DNA of 64,000 nt from JAWPMT01 sp965215825 (lineage in GTDB: Bacteria > Bacteroidota > Bacteroidia > Cytophagales > Cyclobacteriaceae), in NCBI GenBank assembly GCA_965215825.1, contig CBDCEM010000002.1, forward strand, positions 620,001-684,000, in the 5' to 3' direction. Positions 61,501 through 62,209 of this stretch are shown here, one piece after another (within the stretch, counting starts at the first letter, position 1; the number at the start of each line of letters is the position of its first letter). The notes under the pieces are model-generated. The model was not told the DNA's origin. It did not search any database and saw nothing but the letters and a program-made list of their open reading frames with translations. The position numbers and the translations under genes were made by a program.

Positions 61501-62060
61501 AGCACATCAATGCCATTGGTCATGGCCCCTACTATAACAATCCGCCCATCGGAAAGTAGGTCCACCGCCGTAATATCACCATCGATGCCGGATGGAGAAA
61601 AAGATGCCAATGTACCATCGGCATTTATCTTTATGATGCGACCGGAAAATGCACCAACGGCATAGATCACATCTGAACCATCCACAACAATGTCATTTAC
61701 CACCCCATCTAAAGGACCACCAAAGTCCAATTCCAGATTGGTGGTGAACGAAGTATTTTGGGCTCCGACGCTACTTAACTTCACCAAGTAAGCGTCAGGA
61801 GTAGTAGAATTTCCTCCTGCCACATAGGTACCGTCACTCAATCTCGCAATCGTATTGACAGCAAAATCAAAGCTGGGTGGTGAGAAGGAGTTATCTTCTA
61901 GTCCGTCCTGTGCATACAGCGGATGCAATGTGAACGATAGTAGAACAATAGCAAGAATCCGAATTCTTTGGGTTTTTGAATTTACCAATGAATTCAGTTT
62001 GGCCAATACAGACAGAAGTCTGCTTGGCGAGAGGTAATGGCGGCGGTCTCGTTTCAACAT
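25554..62060 (-). CDS. Giant (12,168-residue) T9SS-secreted multidomain surface protein
   Basis: One unbroken 36.5-kb frame. Residues 1-50 form a signal peptide with a long basic n-region, ending PLYA-Q. Approximate order: delta-60-like repeats (65-400); SprB/PKD-like units (515-700); beta-helix 1 (705-1045); then a long array of LamG-type lectin folds (1150-5390; 'NALxFDGxDD...GQIDEVRIW...YDFN'), mixed with FN3 and two PKD plus BspA-type modules; YWTD beta-propeller (5510-5770); two LamG; NosD-like beta-helix 2 (6690-7230); Kre9-like unit; LamG; eight Kre9-like units of 101 residues (8283-9090); three LamG; autotransporter-like strands (10150-10400); Big_5; four cadherin-like (10630-11020); three Ig-like (to about 11300); FN3; two LRR blocks (to about 11720); an Arg-rich insert; T9SS type A sorting domain (about 12080-12168, YPNPASEVLNI...GVYLIRF). 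I count 17 LamG units. Function (adhesion, glycan binding, gliding or predation) is inference. The first Met is the only plausible ATG start. Confidence 0.92.
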   Translation of the reverse strand: MLKRDRRHYLSPSRLLSVLAKLNSLVNSKTQRIRILAIVLLSFTLHPLYAQDGLEDNSFSPPSFDFAVNTIARLSDGTYVAGGNSTTPDAYLVKLSSVGAQNTSFTTNLELDFGGPLDGVVNDIVVDGSDVIYAVGAFSGRIIKINADGTLASFSPSGIDGDITAVDLLSDGRIVIVGAMTNGIDVLNTDGTDDTGFSPGTGFNTNGTNVFDVRVDASDRLVVLHDRDNYQGTAVQGITRLQTDGTLDATFNTNTGTGFDFEIFGLHGLEITSGGSIFVAGTFTSYNGNTVNSVVKINADGTYDNGFTSNLTSFTQAEIIRESNDGNLLIGGNFSTYDSNNAGDIVRVASDGSYDSGFDSDPGVAGTLVRDIIIEPGGNILISGDFTTYDGNAVEPIVRIQNTVTLPPTISSTTLSSLDDQITVNFSEAVYGDAGASTGIDFNDFSLSVSGPTGAFSSITGSAVAGATSIDLTIIWSVVPDPGETFTINPTNGSSIFNLAGTAMDASQSNNTGTFNGPCDAPVIVDVITDNTSCITGNGQLSITASTTGGEPAADYNMRIYDGTGTGGTILATVDNVTGGTGLTANNLDVGNYTAEVINNDTGCTTEQTYVVSDNTTNPTIDNASIVVSKESSASANDGSVDATGSASGGSGSFTYQWYTDALLTTSIGTGPTVTSLAAGTYYLEVTDNISGCTNSTSVVVGTRVTYFVDHEATGAGTGLTWINAFTTLATAISTAADGDHIWVADGTYNPTSAIVPANGVSIFGGFTGVNGTQETMLSQRDWTTNQTTINNGNSLSTTMFLIDVDGMHFDGLYITNGGGINGGAMHIRGSTTFHNTWFEDNSTSNTGGALRIEATATITQVNVTIFNSVFVNNGTANIGGAIYLSESNAGQVAELEVINSTFYNNASTGSSGAGGITVNSVGGTANLTVRNSIFWNNAGGSGFGDDLDGGGGGVTINVNNSSFGDPNFSGSSVAPIDNGGLLFSSDPLFVDAAGLDLRLIAGSPAIGAGTNVDIIADVFDVDDDGNFVEDYPFDFAGATRVQTTTVDLGAIEGEVTQPPFIFNAVNVDVNGFTADYTAPTGASDIQIDVSTDPAFGSFLPSGQNVSVGTSGQGTVNVTLTRNVTYYYRAKTVYTGGAESSFTVQDNPFMVAPGNALDFDGTDDDVSFPRIVLPSGLTLEAWIKTTSTDATNDYDGNPALPVIGDSDNNIRGAFGIHGGVVRYTHWEGTATNFDIVDGNTPVNDGLWHHIAVTHNQSNNQVQVYVDGVLDGSGTTTTYDVVQTAVNSIGGSILTDNFQGQIDEVRVWNEVRSIGNIQANLGNELVGNDTGLVGYFRLDEGIAGTDNTGLTTPEVVDYSGTAGDGTLNNFTANGSTSNWVESAAFTLAPTNLVAYSPDGTNVTLEWTDNATNETGYRVYRSDAFGNFSGTEVEVTGLSLGVDATTTTFAEDNTRRFYVVEAESNVGVARSMVEFATTESFPANAINVGSGNNIELANESNFDFERTDAFTIEGWIKTSANFGDVISKILTGAAATGWRVTVSSGRIVLTLSNNDGTNDFLRADATITINDDTWHHFAIVYNGSNDASQIVFYIDGTAQTTNVQQNTLSSSILHDNVVSIGSLTNGANALTASLDEIRIWNDVRTEPEIQANMSIALQGNEANLLTYLPFDEGSGSITVDRSPNANDGSINGVTFAPSQAGSNAFITTWQTTTATENITIPTTGGGYSFIVDWGDGIVEGGFTGDATHNYATAGTYTISITGDFPRIYFNNGAEGQMVSKIQSIDQWGDIAWTSMESAFWGCSNLTSGATDAPNLVGVSSLNSMFQGTSFNGDVSGWDVSTITDMAMLFRTSPFNQPLSTWASAVSGVTSMQGLFRSTPFNQDISGWIVISVTNMDNMFNGNSAFNQNIGGWSTGSLQTMDGMFQSATAFNQDISGWDVADVTSMVGTFRDADAFTQDLNTWTTASLTDINDIFRSADIFNGNISGWNVANVTNFSAAFQNAAAFNQDLGSWDISLAGNMATMFNNTAMSIANYDATLVGWEAQGSTPNGITLGATGVLYGTSGATARTALTNDHSWAFSGDISGAAPAPTDVVAYSLNGTDITLEWVDNASDETEYKVYRSDAYGNFSGAELEVTGLGLGVDANTVTFAEDAARRFYVVAVVNAGGETRSSVEFATTEHFPASTISFDGVDDLVTITDGPDLQFGNGDFTIEGWFYFDGTSQFSHIFSKRNPVSPFGQIFLNISNGLIYGSIADGTTLSAGLFPDGRVAAAGPEDRLIQVSLTDAGWYHFAIVQDYDTQAELFLNGLSQGTDATSHNSKTFNLAGQELRIGANNSGIFGKNRVDELKIWNYAKADFSDRFMGIDVTNQSLTTGLLAYYPFDENGGITAVDRSENINDGAITGAIYLPSQAGLNPFVTTWRVGNGSFGDGDLTVTVPTTGSGYDYTIDWGDGTVQGGITGDANHTYGLAGDYTVVITGDFPRIFFDNANAGQDGGKIIDINQWGDISWQSFIGAFYGTSNLAYYSATDTPDLSVVTDFAFAFANSAFNGNISGWTMTTVTNLFEAFSTSAFNQDISAWDVSNVTNFHGMFANTPFNHDLTNWDVSSANSMVNMFASATAYNNGGVPLNWGAKTANVTTMFGMFSGADVFNQDVSSWDVSSVTNMSLMFSNALVFDQDLGGWNISAVSDMTNMLDGTAMSITNYDATLVGWEALGTTPNNITLGASGLLYGLSGATSRTALTNDHTWVFSGDNSALPAAPTNVVAYSLDGTNVTLEWVDNATNETSYRIYRSTTFGNFGGGETEVTGLGLGADAITATFVEDAARRFYIIEAVNANGVRRSEVEFTTTETFPDHALSFAGSSDVVDIPDSEDLTFGDGSTDQPFAIEFWIEFNSLGATQKILSKQGNSADREYVIQILSSDDLEFTLRDNSTLGYIAATTTTFTPVTDRWYHVAFVYDGSSTDAGLSIYVDESAAAVSRTNSAYTAMENLGASIEIGLDEGAQSLSGSIDEVKFWNFARTDYTSRFTALDVTDQGATTGLLAYYTFDENGGSTLVDQSENINNGTITGATFNTSNAADQTPPTYEATYPSVANITELGLDLSAAIDEAGTIYWEVLPNGFPGPAPGDVVAGTGAITFGNLPATASSVEVANIAGLDPSTDYDLYVVAEDIYGNFQAAATLIDFATIAAPENALTFDGVNDVAEIPVDLNGLTTTMTFWVKRDGVVDASVNQIVSNDNGGFDRAIGVQSGDNYGIYADANYSTGVPSVLGAWEHIAVVHSTTNIKLYKNGELRYDQSISASLVGGNATLTLGATPGASQHFEGQIDRLTIWDRELTQFEILDAANTEITSDGNLLAAYNFNHTSGFPQDLTTNSNTGTFNNAAYNTSTAFDNDLLPPAFINTYPQSQNISYDNFDMVVQLNEPGNVHYGVYSDASPAPTAADVIGGSGTGGLIFGTLNVPTATTDAIQNIFGLSEALDYDIYLVAEDDEGSPNQQINPTLLEVMTGNAPPNAIAGNGSDTYVDASDVVQFESYTGGFTIEFWTISTVGSGGVHNVFTLDDADGSDLIRFHYIPNNDRYQMVANAQTVNSANGLNGSRWVHFAFTVDAAGNGTFYQDGQVRGTFAGVALPDGNDDELTLLGDWDGATYTNFYQGNMDALRVWSVERTQQEIIDNAYQELGAGTGLRISYNFNQDDGATFVDDATDSYNANIGGTATFLASTAYDNDYFAPVFEAGYPQAQNISYDNFDMVVQLDEPGNVHYGVYSDASPTPTAADVIGGSGTGGLIFGTLNVPTSTTDAIQNIFGLSEALDYDIYLVAEDDEGSPNQQINPTLLEVMTGNAPPNAIRADGTTTYVDASDVVQFETYSGGFTVEFWTIPRIGSGAPSEVFSLDDADGTNFIDLTYTPNSDFYTLNANGQSANSSFGLNSGTRWVHFAFTIDAGGNGTFYQDGQVRGTFTGVALPDGNNDELTVFGNWNGATYDLFHQGDMDAFRVWSVERTQEEIYTNAYQELGAGTGLRISYNFNQDDGATFVDDATDSYNANIGGTATFLASTAYDSDLFPPLFETGYPQAQNIASDNFDLVIQLNEPGEFTWGVYTDGSTPTAADVLGSTGSGILLAGGGTVPVAATDVTINISGLSPSTSYDLWVVAEDDETPGNAQANPTLVEVTTLTPPENALAFDAVGDLVNIGSPLATGSSYTKEAWVFADAINASRNIVSASVSSQDVFFVGSTLKAGNTNTFNEVEASSNFPIGVWSHVAVTYDQATTTMKLYFNGEEIDSNTSATSSTPGALQIGSSGSANLWDGKIDEVRIWDDARTGQEIRANATQSLVGNEAGLVAYYDFNRSSGNVLPDLTGNGFDGTLITDTDFNDNIGTESGWVASTAFGTDVFPPAFELGYPQAQNIGPDNFDLIVQLNELGSVNWGVYADGSTPSAADVLGGTGTGIISSNSFSVGSIATDVVANIGGLTAVTNYDIWVVASDDEGTPNSQTNPTLVEVTTAAPPENALAFDGVDDFVSLGTSLNSSFNGAGQITMESWIKLDPTFDMVGIHSIMGNWDHDGSNRLHMLFRVSAGNLTLFIMNPTLQSITDPIDLPLNEWTHIAGTYDGSTLRLYKNGEVVASASTSGALGTFNSDWRIGSDVHITTQSYFEGQIDEVRIWNVTRTQAEITDNAGTTLSSGSGLLASYDFNQDNGTVLPELTGSGPIGTLTTDTDFNDNIGTTSGWTSSGALSGGDTFAPFFLTGYPQVQNIQANDFDLVVQLNELGTVNWGVYADGSTPSAADVLGGTGTGIISSSSFAVGSIATDVIENISGLSASTNYDIWIVASDDEGTPNVQQNPTLVEVTTTSPPDNALAFDGVDDRVLFNPNFSSGAYTVEAWLKPDDITTDAFISFWRDGNGNFLQFASNGTNIAFSAAGDGQVLAPITASNLTDGNWHHIAAVYDQPGNFKGVYLDGELIGSTTATSSSVTLGSGYLGNASCCNEWYDGQMDEFRIWNVARTLAQIQADAGTSLSSGTGLVVSYDFNQTTGTSLPDLAGGDQNGTLDTDTDFNDNVGTISGWVSSTALSGGDSFAPFFITGYPQTQNIDNSGFQLQVQLNEPGDVYYVITYDDEGASPSVADVLAGTAGGATVAIANSLNVTVANSTSFINLSGLPESTAYDIWLVAQDDEGTPNAQTQVTQINVNTTTGPANALRFDGGDDYMNVDESLFTQSTFTYAFWASIPSSGGGYVMGRSANGGQGSGGIDLDETGMQLWWTSSSPTLDNYARVDFTLVPDKWNHFAITMNYASQDVQIYVNGVQQSVTLLRNSDGNWGPNTTFNQAGGRIGGRFINVDEFFNGALDEVRIWDRVLSGAEVQTNLVGEIAAQTNLIGYYRFNQNDGTMFAPDFSRNGNFGTFSAGMDGTEWEASGAFGDVTAPIVSNYVETSIDHAQVDFSIDVDESSDLYYVVTESNVAPTSTQVRAGEDENSTSVALSGFFDNVNGTIAQSISGLQPSTSYYLYFVAEDAALNLSAVLQETATTTTFIGVQAIYWTDNNGNVNERDLLNNMTNVIASGAGSRAGVAVDFANSDYYWSEITTIRKYDGTSTSDLITGLGSTRDVDLDLNNGKLYWTDFSTGNVGRSELDGSNQENILTGQTSPFGIDLDVENGKLFFVELGTSIKVANLDGSGLTTIVSGANANDIRDVAADPVNQMIYWSSGTDANIRTSDYAGSGVSVFKSGLNQPYGLAVDSEAGLLYWLESGDAEIRSADVGTGANETQILNGLTGTLAWMDVPSSIVTVNDVTAPTVVVSSTESDPTNASPIPVTITFSEQVVNFISGDITVTNASVSNFSTADNIVFTADVTPTIDGTVTIEILAAVADDLAANANIASNQLSLIYDGTNPVISSQINTAVGETTADFDLDIDENGRLYYVVSQSTNFPTVVQVLAGDDDTDNPAEVANSPLISGAPGTFSVNITGLASGTTYYFYWVMEDAAGNTTLVSNSSITTATPDVAPPVIVATALSADRSRIYVEFDEDIFGANDGTTPVEASDFDVVSSGGVATVGVTSLGIISGSEIELLINITGTPDGSEMITVSPFASAVYDNVGNIASTTQTLNITSLVDNTAFYLDGQDDHITVSTDASLELQHYTLEAWINVNEDPASNEFNTIVAKGTLDGSLDKNGYILTYGNMGGGPALLLGHEGPTQTEILSHAVTLTIDTWYHVAGTYDGTDFRLFINGSEVATGAPVGGTSVDHSGVIVDLNIGGILTSGGISDLFKGQMDELRIWNYARSATEITATMDEELSGTQTDLVAYYDFVDGTGSTVTDKASGLNGTTDGNVDLQGASGNWISGGPIVAIPDVTAPGFESGHPAIANIGVNQADLEVQMDEVSLVHYVVVTDGSTAPTATEIKDAGSVAVTGQISSETFEIIVASVSIGTTFTGLTGATEYDVYVVAEDHAGNLTSVPELLEFTTAAPPANALSFDGVDDYVEIPDDPSFDFTNTFTVEAWVNKDTDVISKVVVARHESAGTLEWQLNSHTPSGGQWSPIFYVGASGIFGLGAANLDPGTWYHMAWVYDGTGATNADRLKFYLDGVEQSLSFGGTIPMTIPNANITTNIGSAVDGTAPWDGDIDEVRIWSDVRTELEIQSNLYDELSGSEGGLVAYYDLNESSGTVVPDRSTNTNQGTLFNGITNTPTADGTTNGPIWTSSGALAPPPYTVVNTNDSGVGSLRQAITDANASASKETITFSIPGTGPWTINLASVLPTINNPNDVGMVIDGTTQSGWDMDNGMIVTLDGTSASGDGLEILEPNVEIYGLHITNFSGDGISTETGASATIIGAANKGNVISGNGVVGVHIIRSNNSIIQGNRIGTTPDGLSVDGNADSGVRVVLADGATVGGNSTIGEGNLISGNATSSGQGVEMNRADNWNIYGNLIGVDRNGENDLGNRTGIGMRDNVDVGNIGGTGTGQGNVIAGSNSGNEVVVEATDVVINNNIIGLNSAGTTAIESVAANIIGIEIRFSFTGVEILNNTISGLSGNAIEVGGSGNSQDTKIRDNQIGTNSSGTNTGTGLSNGGYGVYVNANGVDNTTGRIEVTGNVIGASTRGVNISSVSNILVQNNDIGVLADGVTAYGNVGSGIYANGTTNLEIDGNRSAYNGGDGILFNGTAALLSGASVSTTNSFFCNTGLGINFGTDPATVDAPVITTVSSGEISGTSSAGDGSTVHIYEVDASCLDDQGKTFVASATVTSNAWSHSSAINASLTYTAIVDDITNGLSEFGTGQTETPIITVTQPNGGETLTEGVSYDIMWTFSGFPDSELIEIRLSTDGGISYPIMLNDGAFSTYPTNTYSWTPTASHVGSQIRVQILNTTQALSDESDGDFTVQSAELVGTTGPGGVGETDGTTELTLWVDAGIGTNTTTNGANVTSWMDQSGYSNDLSASTPPTYITSLLNGLPAISFNGTDQWMENTAMSQSAGATPEIFIVGQINQYTPAGILFSNPDNGYHFGTYATQVQGPMATNFVGNINTSGTILAFASYDYTTPEPGIFRTYFGVDQGADASELQVNGETTDLFTLTGASYTISELNKINIGRYNAAGHYENADVSEVIVFSSPLNNAARNIVTNYLSAKYNAPITGDLYAGDDNVNGDFDFEVVGIGREADGSDSEGNSGAATLSDVAFLNDAGDYMLMGHDGTTHGKVQTDLPVGYTNRWARSWYIEVTDVSSNGGDATITFDFDEAGLTREAANYALIYRSTNSGDYTLFSDVEVINGNTVSFTGNALGIGDGYYTIADDFVNPDYALSFDGLDDIVTVPHGSHQDVNGDFTIEFYVERSADYASDARRIVRKKESISNGDFTTGYQVSVLHSTHPWGGYNLLATLADGTDVEYYSPTSYGLALNDMVHASFVYDANAHSGQWYINGSPVATTKNFTGATGEIGSFSNSEPLYIGGWHYASSMDDHTFPGIIDELRIWNTSRNEIDVVANYDNELTGSESGLVAYYDFSTGSGSTLFDQTSNASNGTISGATWSTNGSGLDAAPTINLHKLELDINANDVDVTNITLDQPAAIYYVITTSNMVPSATQIIAGQDHTGTTAFNYNDYTGLAAQDWTFGGWGDTNNTNGNDLLSNTPYYLYVVADDGGGNQSEVLTTSFTTLLPADITFTTLSAPGSSLSIPSTDNIIYSFQMDVATANATSQGFLFFFGGTFTASDFETGGFTLHRNSINDFGSSTTLGSNSDYDPTNNPGNGDIAFIFTETFNPGTTTYFWVTADIGSGASTGNNFNVNLPSSGGNLFFTDSYNATESGLAAGDNFQIGAPSITVTQPNGGETLTEGVAYDIMWNFSGFPDSELIEIRLSTDGGSTYPIMLNDGAFSTYPTNTYSWTPTASHVGSQIRVQILNTTQALSDESDGDFTVNGAPSITVTQPNGGETLTEGVAYDIMWNFSGFPDSELIEIRLSTDGGSTYPIMLNDGAFSTYPTNTYSWTPTASHVGSQIRVQILNTTQALSDESDADFTVNGAPSITVTQPNGGETLTEGVAYDIMWNFSGFPDSELIEIRLSTDGGSTYPIMLNDGTFSTYPTNTYSWTPTASHVGSQIRVQILNTTQALSDESDGDFTVNGAPSITVTQPNGGETLTEGVAYDIMWNFGGFPDSELIEIRLSTDGGSTYPIMLNDGAFSTYPTNTYSWTPTASHVGSQIRVQILNTTQALSDESDADFTVNGAPSITVTQPNGGETLTEGVAYDIMWNFGGFPNSELIEIRLSTDGGSTYPIMLNDGAFSTYPTNTYSWTPTASHVGSQIRVQILNTTQALSDESDGDFTVNGAPSITVTQPNGGETLTEGVAYDIMWNFSGFPDSELIEIRLSTDGGSTYPIMLNDGAFSTYPTNTYSWTPTASHVGSQIRVQILNTTQALSDESDGDFTVNGAPSITVTQPNGGETLTEGVAYDIMWNFSGFPDSELIEIRLSTDGGSTYPIMLNDGAFSTYPTNTYSWTPTASHVGSQIRVQILNTTQALSDESDADFTVNGAPSITVTQPNGGETLTEGVAYDIMWNFGGFPDSELIEIRLSTDGGSTYPIMLNDGAFSTYPTNTYSWTPTASHVGSQIRVQILNTTQALSDESDADFTVNGPLENAISFDGTTNTYAVSGNVDPSLASNSPKTLEFWYRNGTNNTGITHPVNFGNLSTGRAFGFFLNNDDLYFYGELADYNTGYVFSDNDWHHLAVTYDGANVRTYVDGEETPTSNQAIALNTADGPLHIGAKIDQSAFIDGEVDEVRLWNTVRLREQIASFAYQTSLSGEFGLVASYDFNTNAGPVTDLEGSNNLTVNGASAFIASTAFDTDVIPPVTITGYPLLTGVTSNTADYDIQLHEPGTFYYVLVSDGATAPTVTEVLNGTGSGGTGELTSGSVNVTSGSTTFNLNLTGLTSLTSYDLYSASQDNAATPNIQGTVTLSEFTTLNAPNDALDFDGTDDRVSLGSVTELKFAGAPFTLEAWIYPDVMAGSIISNYSFNGSDAFGYDFYVDAGSRLGLRLGNGGLPEVSFSNNAVLSTGVWQHVAVSWDGTTIQFYVNGTAQGNSTYSGGLTAGTTNTYIAARANSPIDDFFDGQIDEVRIWNIVRAGSEINTHYQFALHGTETGLVSYHDFSADLGTTTAIDAGTNSHNGTLELMDVGSDWVTTGPVLGAPLPDATPPVLSNIAFNNIEATNFDLGFDSDEQADLYYVVTQSMTPPTAQQIIDGQDETGNTNTDNEGVRTDAPAGSQDLGIGNPGFSDPALVASTLYYVYVVGEDAAGNRSSVLSGSFTTAAPPTGLTFTTVAVPGGNLTAGSTNNLLYQMRMDVSGGTATMVGFFLTPNGTYAESDFSQLRFYESVGADNFATATPITPTGASGFITGQAPQVPDGSVGIFFNSAYADGSTVYWYIAGDIAPGAQNNVTFGLDQPMVDNNFGISEESDETDAGLASSATFTLQNGPVQNALSFDGVNDFVNLPTDLISGTGDVTIEGWVNTSASTYGVLMTNRAADFTNVYWLGITDAGLLEFYPGTLAGPKINSTTTLNDGSWHHVAAVRKSTGDYEVYVDGILEANSSTTVTSYAVQTTVFGYNPRDGGSYYSGQMDDFRIWSEARTHSQIIESANQEISTGPNLDGFFNFNETSGTLLDDLTPNGNDGTLMNFDFSGASDWVTSNISDCLNGNFFEGSMGPDPRDPNNYCGGSAPDFSVPQTAPLFFTGGVNADLTGSTGLFSVQNTDMVVTDGSTLNLTVDGSGAEITGTGRLFNYGTLNLTEDLIVANDAEFLNYGELTVSSDLTFSGTNPLRILSGSNFKMNGTVTGNVEVASGGTHAPGASPGCTVINGNYTNSGTLEIELDGTTVCTDYDQVQVNSGTATLSGTLDIVLGFTPTEGDEFIIIDADAISGTFTTVNYPAGSWLIAYDAPATGQVSLTFDDTTAPTLSTATPSDEDTDVVVSNDLTLTFDEDIQFGTGVIVIRQLSDDVDVVSIDATNPTATSDIASISGATLTIAPGTDLANSTSYYIEIDATAIEDLSGNAYAGISGNATLNFTTEAANVAPTLTTMADVVDVTTELTAVEITFAEIAAQGDESDSDGTVDAFVVQAVTSGTLLINGSAYAAGTNEAIDASNSASWTPASGVGTVNAFTVTARDDDGAESSTAVQVTVTVDDVTNPSITSGSATPSVLENTTAVETYVADETVTWTISGTDASLFGIDGSTGVLTFNAAPDFETPGDSDVDNNYDVTVTATDASSNTADLAVTVTVTDADEIAPTITSGSATPVVEENTTAVETYVADETVFWSMTGTDGLLFDIDGSTGVLTFNAAPDFENPGDSDTDNNYEISITATDVAGNMTDLSVTVTVTDADEIDPSITSGSSTPSVAENTTVVETYAADETVTWSVSSGADVSLFSIASDGSLSFSTAPDFEAPTDADTDNNYELTVTATDAAGNTADLAVTVTVTDADEISPVISGTLTPSVEENITTVETYTADETVTWTVSSGDDASLFSIGTGGELTFDTAPDFELPTDTDTDNVYEVTITATDASGNTADASITITVTDADEIVPVVTITSLNTNNNSPELTGTVDDTGATIDVTVDGNTYGGTNNGDGTWTLAGGTITALSDGTYDVLVTATDGAGNAGVDGTTDELVVDATAPVVTVTSQTTSIVSPEITGTYTEANGIASIVVNVNDTDYTGTDNGDGTWVLAAGTITDLVAGTYEVVVTITDAFGNAGVDGTTEELVIDQSGAVAPTITIELTESLDRSPELTGTIDDNDASIEITVDGQTYSGTNNGDGTWTLASGTFPVLDVGTYDVIAAATNLSNLTGTDVTTDELRILPAATTALDATDVTTGSFTASWESQEGGVSTYLLDVSETSDFSLFFSVYEDFDAEGSLTTTISSLDYNSRFYYRVRVQYTSGDISDYSNTVTVLTATDPGTGRDSLALVSIYNSTEGPNWTRRSNWLSGRLRTWEGVTMGATRVTAVNLSDNNLIGSIGSIAEGLSEVTDLNVSNNELTGMGTLTSLTSLETLDVSGNRLQFGDLEALVTAASTVNYDNQGIVLEEERALEEVGASYTADRTVTGANNMYQWVLVDESDGSETEITTFGGVTISGSSFTLPSITESDEGIFYAKVTNSVVTDLELSTARLFLRVSSLERDGQALLNILAATGGNDGDWSPTPAWDDIGNIQNWGGVTVANNRVTTLNLSSTGGTRTGQLTGELPADINDIAGLTTVNLSGNALTGIPVMTSLPGLVNLNVSSNALDPGDLEPNIDIQTFTYGDQALFGPLGIEERISKGSNYTIDLSLPGEFNEYQWRLDGPAQKDPIKVNGATEGSYTITDIRYENMGTYVLEVTNLLLPQLENYESNPQTINATTTIMFTPTYVDASGSTVNLAEGFGQLMQILETQNRFDSLNSEAVTANGFTFEEVVLGDYLIGVTAETLPDLLPTYYRSDFLWEDADTLELRDAVSETLIMQQRPADLPVDPNNTGVVGLLVESDFADDTEGGQRIEARRKVKRAGCSLRRRRRAGGGRGENDDEFELVVYKETDDQGRVTFENLPDDTYRLNIEYPGIPMDPNTFIEFTVGAGGIEDNEFTLEATVTEAGIAVELVEALGFYRQYFKDLDIYPNPASEVLNIRYAKLMSDQVRVQVLTLQGRVIHEEEVKKGFNQTMQMEVGLLETGVYLIRFYDPESTEPTIITYRVMINRG
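34791..37214 (-). repeat. Eight near-identical 303-bp tandem repeats (Kre9-like units)
   Basis: Unit boundaries fall at 34791, 35094, 35397, 35700, 36003, 36306, 36609, 36912 and 37215, an exact 303-bp period without indels. Each encodes 101 residues with ITVTQPNGGETLTEGVAYD and a closing 'SDESDGDFTV', resembling the Kre9/Knh1-like Ig fold. Copies differ at scattered, mostly synonymous positions, plus variants such as D/N in GFPDSE and A/G in DGDFTV/DADFTV. The array lies inside the giant gene and keeps its frame. Confidence 0.95.
39994..40296 (-). repeat. Ninth, detached copy of the 303-bp Kre9-like unit
   Basis: It encodes the same 101-residue unit about 2.8 kb upstream (in gene order) of the tandem array. 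It is more diverged: GVSYDIMW replaces GVAYDIMW, and ISYPIML replaces STYPIML. It follows the second beta-helix region and may be the parent copy from which the array expanded. Confidence 0.85.
49861..51860 (-). repeat. Two adjacent ~1-kb direct repeats (LamG modules)
   Basis: Blocks beginning near 49861 and 50861 are closely alike over about 1.0 kb (for example cggtcatgac at 50561 and again at 51557). Each encodes one LamG unit with 'TYVDASDVVQFE' and the linker 'SEALDYDIYLVAEDDEGSP'. This is a recent in-frame duplication of about 332 residues. Confidence 0.85.
53830..54830 (-). repeat. BspA-type repeat module, copy 2 (in gene order)
   Basis: Encodes a PKD-like 'DYTIDWGDGTVQGG' strand followed by about ten short repeats with the pattern 'FNQDISxWDVSxVTNMxxMF' (26-residue BspA/DUF285-type surface repeats), ending in an 'NYDATLVGWEALGTTPN' cap. 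The module sits between a LamG unit and an FN3 unit in the giant protein. Confidence 0.85.
55830..56970 (-). repeat. BspA-type repeat module, copy 1 (in gene order)
   Basis: Same arrangement as the block at 53830-54830: PKD-like 'FIVDWGDGIVEGG', about a dozen 'FNQDISGW...MF' repeats, then the 'NYDATLVGWEAQGSTPN' cap. The FN3-LamG-PKD-BspA order is repeated, indicating duplication of a whole module of roughly 2 kb. Confidence 0.85.
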
Positions 62061-62092
62061 GTCTGGATGATTACAATCCTCAAAAGAGGAAA

Positions 62093-62126
62093 TAAGAAAA
62101 ACCTGGACAATAAAGTATTGGCCAGG
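62093..62126 (-). terminator. Strong hairpin plus T-tract between the 358-residue gene and the giant gene
   Basis: The minus strand reads CCTGGCCAATA-CTT-TATTGTCCAGG (11-bp stem, one mismatch, 3-nt loop) followed by TTTTTCTTATT. It lies 84 nt after the stop of the 358-residue gene and only about 33 nt before the giant gene's ATG. It can end the upstream transcript or act as an attenuator in the giant gene's leader. Confidence 0.75.
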
Positions 62127-62209
62127 ATTTTCCAGTCATAAAGCTAATTACTTATTAACATTTTAGAATAAATGAGCTGAACTTTTTCTTTGATTTGTCA
62201 TATTCAGAC

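Noticed and set aside
25554..62060. SprB orthologue (gliding motility adhesin)
   Set aside because: Only a short SprB-like segment is seen, the sorting domain looks type A, and no sprC, sprD or sprF/porP-like gene adjoins it; a motility role stays possible but is not supported.
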